Assembly (NCBI GenBank): GCA_045546175.1
Contig: JAZQCI010000054.1
Span: forward strand, 1-27,027
DNA: 27,027 nucleotides
Source of the DNA: CAG-791 sp045546175
Lineage (GTDB): Bacteria; Bacillota; Clostridia; Lachnospirales; Lachnospiraceae
Reading direction: 5' to 3'
The first letter of the stretch is position 1, and the number at the start of each line of letters is the position of its first letter. The position numbers were made by a program, and so were the translations under genes. The notes beneath the pieces are model-generated. The model ran no database searches and was not told where the DNA came from. It saw nothing but the letters and a program-made list of their open reading frames with translations. Shown in pieces: positions 23,035 to 27,027 of this stretch.

Positions 23035-23459
23035 TCGTGCACAGGGATGTATGGCTGACAGTGACGGGTGACCAGACGGATGCGGATGGTCGCAACGACA
23101 GAAACACGACCGCCTGCCGGGCACTTTATGAAATCGAAGACGGGATTCATAGATTCACTTATAAGGACATCGATCCCGAGACCGGCGCGGTCACACAGTC
23201 CAGGATGGAATTTGCCGACACCTTCTGCAGGATCATCAGAAGCGGCGCGGTGCGCACGAGCATGTACTTCAGGCCTCTGGAGGAGCTCGAGAGCGAGTAC
23301 GAGACCGGGTTTGGCACTATTTTGATGAAAATATACACAAAGCGCCTCGCCATGCGGCAGGTCGGGGACAACTTCCACGCGAGGGTGTCCTACACGCTGC
23401 ATCTGCAGGGGGGAGAGCCGATCGAGTGCGCGGTGACAGTCAAGGCAGAGCCCTTGTGA
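23031..23459 (+). CDS. DUF1934 family (YwiB-like) protein
   Basis: 142 residues resembling the DUF1934 family, small calycin-like beta-barrel proteins of unknown function in Bacillota. The pattern fits: an N-terminal strand DVWLTVTGDQ, a GIHRFTYKD region, DTFCRIIRSGAVRTSMYFRP, and alternating strands to the end (YTLHLQGGEPIECAVTVKAE). ATG 23031 overlaps the regulator stop (ATGA), with AGGAAG upstream; a longer frame from 22989 lies inside the regulator and is not supported. Last gene of the operon, followed by a strong terminator. Confidence 0.78.
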   Translation: MIVHRDVWLTVTGDQTDADGRNDRNTTACRALYEIEDGIHRFTYKDIDPETGAVTQSRMEFADTFCRIIRSGAVRTSMYFRPLEELESEYETGFGTILMKIYTKRLAMRQVGDNFHARVSYTLHLQGGEPIECAVTVKAEPL

Positions 23460-23487
23460 GGCACCCGCAGCCCGCGAGTCGGAGAAC

Positions 23488-23523
23488 AAAAAAAACCGGT
23501 GGAGCAATTGCTTCCACCGGTTT
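23488..23523. terminator. Bidirectional terminator
   Basis: AAACCGGTGGA (23493-23503) and TCCACCGGTTT (23513-23523) form a perfect 11-base stem. Eight A's at 23488-23495 overlap the left arm and give a U-rich tail on the minus strand, for the membrane protein gene; TTTCCTG serves the plus strand more weakly. Confidence 0.88.
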
Positions 23524-23542
23524 CCTGCTGTAATGAATTCTG

Positions 23543-24028
23543 TCACTTGACAGGCTTGGCGCCCGCTTTCTCCTGCAGCTTGTCCATCTGTTTGCGCCAC
23601 CAGCTCTTCTTGACAGTGGTGTCAGGCGTGAGCTTCTTGCCGCGCATACCCTTGACGTCCATGATGTAGATTCCGCTGACCATCGCCTTGACCTGCTGGT
23701 TGATCGGGATCAGATCGAACACCTTCTCGTCTGCAATCAGGTTCATGAACCTCGCTCCGACCTTGGCCTTGACGACCGGGACCTTGGAGCGGCGCGCATA
23801 CCATGGCGTCTGCGCGATCACTTCCTCGGGAAGTCCCGACTCCTTGAGCTTGAGCCGCTTCTTGTCGACTGCCATGATGACTACCGGCTGTTTGTTGGCT
23901 TCAAGACGCTCGTTCTGCTCTTCCTGCTGCTTCTGCAGGCGCTTTCCCATGAAGTAGAGAAATACGAGAACGCCGATCAATATGACCAGGATCACTAATA
24001 AAATAATTGAAACTTTACTCAATTCCAT
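23543..24028 (-). CDS. Single-span membrane protein of unknown function
   Basis: 161 residues, or 159 if the TTG start is used; not recognised. Residues 8-27 are a strong hydrophobic helix, followed by a coiled-coil-like, Glu/Gln/Arg/Lys-rich stretch (about 30-45) and a compact domain with VVIMAVDKKRLKLKESGLPE, TPWYARRSKVPVVKAKVG and FMNLIADEKVFDLIP. The C-terminus is basic with tryptophans (KKSWWRKQMDK). By charge, the domain probably faces the cytoplasm. AGGAGG ends only 2 bases before ATG 24028 but 8 bases before TTG 24022, so TTG may be the real start. It has its own promoter and terminator. Confidence 0.75.
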   Translation of the reverse strand: MELSKVSIILLVILVILIGVLVFLYFMGKRLQKQQEEQNERLEANKQPVVIMAVDKKRLKLKESGLPEEVIAQTPWYARRSKVPVVKAKVGARFMNLIADEKVFDLIPINQQVKAMVSGIYIMDVKGMRGKKLTPDTTVKKSWWRKQMDKLQEKAGAKPVK

Positions 24029-24054
24029 GCCCTCCTAACGATACGCTACTTAGC

Positions 24055-24083
24055 ATTTTAACATTGAATGAAGGGCAAGGCAA
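24055..24083 (-). promoter_or_regulatory. Promoter of the membrane protein gene
   Basis: Minus strand: TTGCCT (24083-24078), 17-base spacer, TAAAAT (24060-24055), with TG one base before the -10 (extended). It lies about 30 bases upstream of the start codon. Confidence 0.5.
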
Positions 24084-24175
24084 CAAGCGAATTCATGGCG
24101 GAGACAGGAATATTTTTCGAAAATTTCACTGTAAGTTCATATTTGTGTAATACAAAAACCTTTTAAGAATCGGAC

Positions 24176-24194
24176 TATTATGCTAAACTATACT
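24176..24194 (+). promoter_or_regulatory. Possible -10 elements for the lipoprotein gene
   Basis: TATTAT (24176-24181) and TATACT (24189-24194) are both good -10 hexamers 40-60 bases before the gene, but neither has a convincing -35 at 16-18 bases. The rest of the 24037-24234 gap is AT-rich and holds only a short TTTTCGAAAA palindrome near 24115. Confidence 0.3.
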
Positions 24195-24234
24195 GGTTAT
24201 CTTGCGGGAAGATTCTAGAAAGGCAGATTAATTT

Positions 24235-25467
24235 ATGAAAAAAAGAGCAGTAGCGGCAGTTCTTGCTGCTGTAATCGTAACAGCGATGACCGGATGCGGC
24301 AGTTCCGGCACCCAGACGACAGAGTCTGCGACGGCGGCGACGACAGTAGAAGCCGCGACGGAAGTGGCGGCGGAAGAAGAGTGGATGAATGATCCCACTG
24401 CGTATCTGTCCGGCATCACAGCTTCTGACTACGTGGACTTTCCGGCTGACTATGCGTCACTCACTGTTGAAGTCGCGCCCGCAGCCGAAGTTACGGATGA
24501 AGAAGTCGAAGCGATGATCGACAGCCAGAGACAGGCGAAGAGAGAACTCAAGGAAGTGACAAGGAGGACGACCGTGCAGGAAGGCGACGTCGTCAACATC
24601 GATTACGTCGGCAGGATCGACGGCGAAGAGTTTGACGGCGGAAGCGCAGAGGGGTACAATCTTGAGATCGGATCCAACTCTTTTATCGAGGGGTTTGAGA
24701 GCGGACTGGTCGGCCAGAAGGTTGGCGACACGGTGACACTGGAACTCACCTTCCCCGAGGACTACGGCGACAGCACCAAGGCGGGCGTAGACGCGGAATT
24801 TGAAGTAACCATCAACTCCATTCAGGAGTATGTGGTGCCGGAGCTCACAGACCAGTTTGTGACCGATCTGGGTATCACGGATGAGTTCGGCAATCCGGTG
24901 AGCACCGCAGACGAACTGCGCACATACGTCAGAAATTATCTGGTCGAGGAAAATGAGAGCCAGTACACACAGAGACTGGAAGAGGCGATCAGAAATGCTC
25001 TCAGCGAGAAGACCACATTTAAGAAAGATGTTCCGCCGGCCATGGTGCAGAGAAACAGCGAAGCGATCGTGAATGAGCTCACATCTTACGCGACGCAGTA
25101 CGGCATCGATCTTAAGACTCTCATGCAGATCGCTTACGGATCCACGGAAGAGAGCTATATGCAGGACATTAACGACATGGCTGTCGAGAATGTCAAGAAG
25201 AGCATCATGCTCAAGGCGATCGGCGATAAGGAAGGCCTCACCCTGTCGGATGACGCGTTCCAGACAGAGCTGGAAGTTGCCGTCAGCAACAGCGGATTTA
25301 CATCTGTGGAAGAAGTGGCCAGAGAAGATATCGAGGCCTACAGAGAGATTCTCGACAAGAGAAAGATCATGGATTTCCTCAAGAGCAAGACTACCGTAGT
25401 CGCGCCCGCAGCGGAGGAAGGATCAACAGGCAATACGGCAGCGCCCGCAGCAGAGGCTGCACAGTGA
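24235..25467 (+). CDS. Lipoprotein foldase related to trigger factor (FKBP domain)
   Basis: 410 residues. A Lys/Arg start and hydrophobic core end in the lipobox MTGC (Cys21), predicting export and lipid anchoring. A Thr/Ala/Glu-rich linker runs to about 50. An FKBP-type prolyl isomerase domain spans about 112-198 (GDVVNIDYVGRIDGEEFDGG, IEGFESGLVGQKVGD, LTFPEDYG). The helical C-terminal part (about 200-385) resembles the trigger factor chaperone arms. The ribosome-binding GFRxGxxP signature of cytosolic trigger factor is absent. It probably folds secreted proteins outside the membrane, as PrsA does in bacilli (inference). The tail is Ala-rich. AAAGG lies about 12 bases before ATG. Confidence 0.85.
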   Translation: MKKRAVAAVLAAVIVTAMTGCGSSGTQTTESATAATTVEAATEVAAEEEWMNDPTAYLSGITASDYVDFPADYASLTVEVAPAAEVTDEEVEAMIDSQRQAKRELKEVTRRTTVQEGDVVNIDYVGRIDGEEFDGGSAEGYNLEIGSNSFIEGFESGLVGQKVGDTVTLELTFPEDYGDSTKAGVDAEFEVTINSIQEYVVPELTDQFVTDLGITDEFGNPVSTADELRTYVRNYLVEENESQYTQRLEEAIRNALSEKTTFKKDVPPAMVQRNSEAIVNELTSYATQYGIDLKTLMQIAYGSTEESYMQDINDMAVENVKKSIMLKAIGDKEGLTLSDDAFQTELEVAVSNSGFTSVEEVAREDIEAYREILDKRKIMDFLKSKTTVVAPAAEEGSTGNTAAPAAEAAQ

Positions 25468-25493
25468 TCAGCGCGGAGCATTCGGGACGCTGA
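25468..25493 (+). other. Small hairpin between lipoprotein gene and asnS
   Basis: TCAGCG (25468-25473) pairs with CGCTGA (25488-25493), directly after the stop codon. No U-run follows, so read-through into asnS is likely. No T-box is present in the 62-base gap. Confidence 0.35.
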
Positions 25494-25529
25494 ACAGTAT
25501 ATACATAACAGAAACAAAGGAGTGGGGAA

Positions 25530-26933
25530 ATGAGACAGGATTATCAGCTCGTGACGGTACGCGGGCTTTTTGACAGGAAAGAAAGTTATGCAGACAAGAC
25601 GGTGACGGTAGGCGGCTGGATCCGCAACAACCGCGATTCCAAGGCGATCGGCTTTATCGCGCTCGCGGATGGCTCGTGCTTCCAGAACCTGCAGCTGGTC
25701 TATAGCAGTGAACTGGAGAATTTTGCGGAAATTGCCAAGATGAACGTCGGAACGGCAATCATTGCGACAGGCAAAATAGTGCTGACTCCCGGCGCGAAGC
25801 AGCCCCTGGAGATGCAGGTTGAAAAGATCGAACTGGAAGGAGCTTCCACTTCCGACTACCCGCTTCAGAAAAAGCGCCACAGCTTCGAGTATCTCAGAAC
25901 GATCCCGCATCTGCGTCCCCGCACCAACACTTTTGCCGCGACGTATCGCGTGCGCTCGCTGATCGCTTACGCGATTCACTCCTTCTTCATGGAAAGAGGC
26001 TTTGTCTATGTGCACTCCCCCATCATCACGGGAAGTGACGCAGAAGGCGCAGGAGAGATGTTCCAGGTGACCACGCTTCCTCTGGATCAGCTTCCTCTCA
26101 CTGAGGACGGGAAAGTCGATTATTCACAGGACTTTTTTGGCAAACCTACAAACCTGACCGTCAGCGGACAGCTGGACGTCGAGACATTTGCGTTTGCTTT
26201 CAGAGATGTGTATACCTTCGGCCCCACATTCCGCGCCGAGAAATCCAACACGACCCGCCACGCGGCGGAGTTCTGGATGATCGAGCCCGAGATGGCCTTC
26301 GCGGACCTGCAGGACGACATGGAGAACGCGGAAGCCATGCTCAAATATGTCATCCGCTATGTTTTGGCGAACGCGCCCGAGGAGATGAAGTTCTTCAACC
26401 AGTTCGTGGACAAGGGCCTGATCGAGCGCCTTGAGCACGTTGTAAACTCCGAATTCGGCCATGTGACCTACACGGAGGCCATCGAGATCCTTGAGAAGAA
26501 CAACAAGAACTTCGACTTCAAGGTCTACTGGGGATGCGATCTGCAGACCGAGCACGAGAGATACCTCACCGAGGAAGTATTCAAGCGCCCTGTCTTTGTG
26601 ACCGATTATCCCAAGGAGATCAAGGCGTTTTATATGAAGCAGAATCCGGACGGCAAGACTGTCGCGGCTATGGACTGCCTGGTGCCCGGCATCGGCGAGA
26701 TCATCGGCGGAAGCCAGCGTGAGGACGACCTGGAGAAGCTGGAGAAGCGCATGGATGAGCTGGGAATGGAGAAGGAGACCTACCAGTTCTACCTCGACCT
26801 GCGCAAGTACGGCAGCGTGCGCCACGCAGGCTACGGCCTGGGCTTCGAGCGCTGCGTCATGTACCTGACCGGCATGGGCAACATCAGAGACGTGCTGCCT
26901 TTCCCCAGAACTGTGGGTAACTGCGAACTGTAA
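25530..26933 (+). CDS. asnS: Asparaginyl-tRNA synthetase
   Basis: Class IIb synthetase charging tRNA-Asn, 467 residues, full length. The N-terminal OB-fold anticodon-binding domain covers about 15-110 (VTVGGWIRNNRDSK, GFIALADGS). Class II motif 2 is FRAEKSNTTRHAAEFWMIEP and motif 3 is GLGFERCVMYLTGMGNIRD, near the C-terminus. The extended insertion after motif 1 (residues about 175-205) is typical of bacterial AsnRS and separates it from AspRS. AAAGGAG lies about 9 bases before ATG 25530. It follows the lipoprotein gene by 62 bases and ends in its own terminator. Confidence 0.96.
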   Translation: MRQDYQLVTVRGLFDRKESYADKTVTVGGWIRNNRDSKAIGFIALADGSCFQNLQLVYSSELENFAEIAKMNVGTAIIATGKIVLTPGAKQPLEMQVEKIELEGASTSDYPLQKKRHSFEYLRTIPHLRPRTNTFAATYRVRSLIAYAIHSFFMERGFVYVHSPIITGSDAEGAGEMFQVTTLPLDQLPLTEDGKVDYSQDFFGKPTNLTVSGQLDVETFAFAFRDVYTFGPTFRAEKSNTTRHAAEFWMIEPEMAFADLQDDMENAEAMLKYVIRYVLANAPEEMKFFNQFVDKGLIERLEHVVNSEFGHVTYTEAIEILEKNNKNFDFKVYWGCDLQTEHERYLTEEVFKRPVFVTDYPKEIKAFYMKQNPDGKTVAAMDCLVPGIGEIIGGSQREDDLEKLEKRMDELGMEKETYQFYLDLRKYGSVRHAGYGLGFERCVMYLTGMGNIRDVLPFPRTVGNCEL

Positions 26934-26942
26934 GAGATTCAG

Positions 26943-26970
26943 AAAGGCTGTCACTCTGTGGCGGCCTTTT
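26943..26970 (+). terminator. Rho-independent terminator after asnS
   Basis: AAAGGC (26943-26948) pairs with GCCTTT (26964-26969), with CAC/GTG pairing inside; TTTT (26967-26970) ends the hairpin. It begins 10 bases after the stop codon. Confidence 0.75.
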
Positions 26971-26982
26971 GCTGTATCAAAA

Positions 26983-27027
26983 ATGTGTCAGGGGGACGTA
27001 TCCGGTGACACATTATGTGTCACCTGA
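26983..27027. repeat. REP-like element cut by the window edge
   Basis: ATGTGTCAGGGGGACGTATC (26983-27002) continues into GGTGACACAT (27004-27013), one T, and ATGTGTCACC (27015-27024), a perfect mirror. It shares TGTGTCAGGGGGACGT and GACGTATCCGGTGACACATT with the palindrome at 17327-17475. The element continues past the window. Confidence 0.8.

Overview
The window is a stretch of Bacillota core genome, most likely Lachnospiraceae or a close clostridial relative. The pointers are spoVG, the class 1B pyrK-pyrD pair, a PF07155-like ECF transporter component, the order ispE - GntR regulator - DUF1934 gene, a type 2 ('eukaryote-like') ileS, and strong Shine-Dalgarno sites. Base composition is GC-rich by eye. 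I see no phage, transposase, CRISPR, rRNA or tRNA gene.

Layout. 95-4779 (+): spoVG with its own terminator, then pth and mfd overlapping by 35 nt. 4780-8048 (-): an ECF S-component gene and pncB, separated by a roughly 1 kb gene-free island of repeats. 8049-14250 (+): ileS and glgP, read away from pncB. 14251-14739: a gene-free, highly structured stretch. 14740-17315 (+): ddl and murF, peptidoglycan precursor enzymes. 17327-17475: a large REP-like palindrome between convergent murF and pyrC. 17482-18753 (-): pyrC. 18949-23459 (+): a tight operon plsC-pyrK-pyrD-ispE-gntR-DUF1934 reading divergently from pyrC. 23543-24028 (-): a small membrane protein of unknown function. 24235-26933 (+): a lipoprotein related to trigger factor, then asnS. 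The right edge cuts into a second copy of the REP-like element.

Functional themes are cell-envelope precursors (ddl, murF, plsC, ispE), pyrimidine synthesis (pyrC, pyrK, pyrD), NAD salvage (pncB), translation (pth, ileS, asnS), DNA repair coupled to transcription (mfd), glycogen use (glgP) and extracytoplasmic protein folding.

The proteins are mostly ordinary; the unusual material is in the intergenic DNA. It includes a 71-bp tandem array of long palindromes with alternating spacers (6118-6449), an 80-bp tandem array in which one left arm can pair with three right arms (14278-14508), a multi-hairpin leader before ddl, a dispersed REP-like family (17327-17475, 26983-27027 and a short relic at 4779-4796), and switchable pairing over the spoVG ribosome binding site. 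I did not find a clear new multi-gene system.
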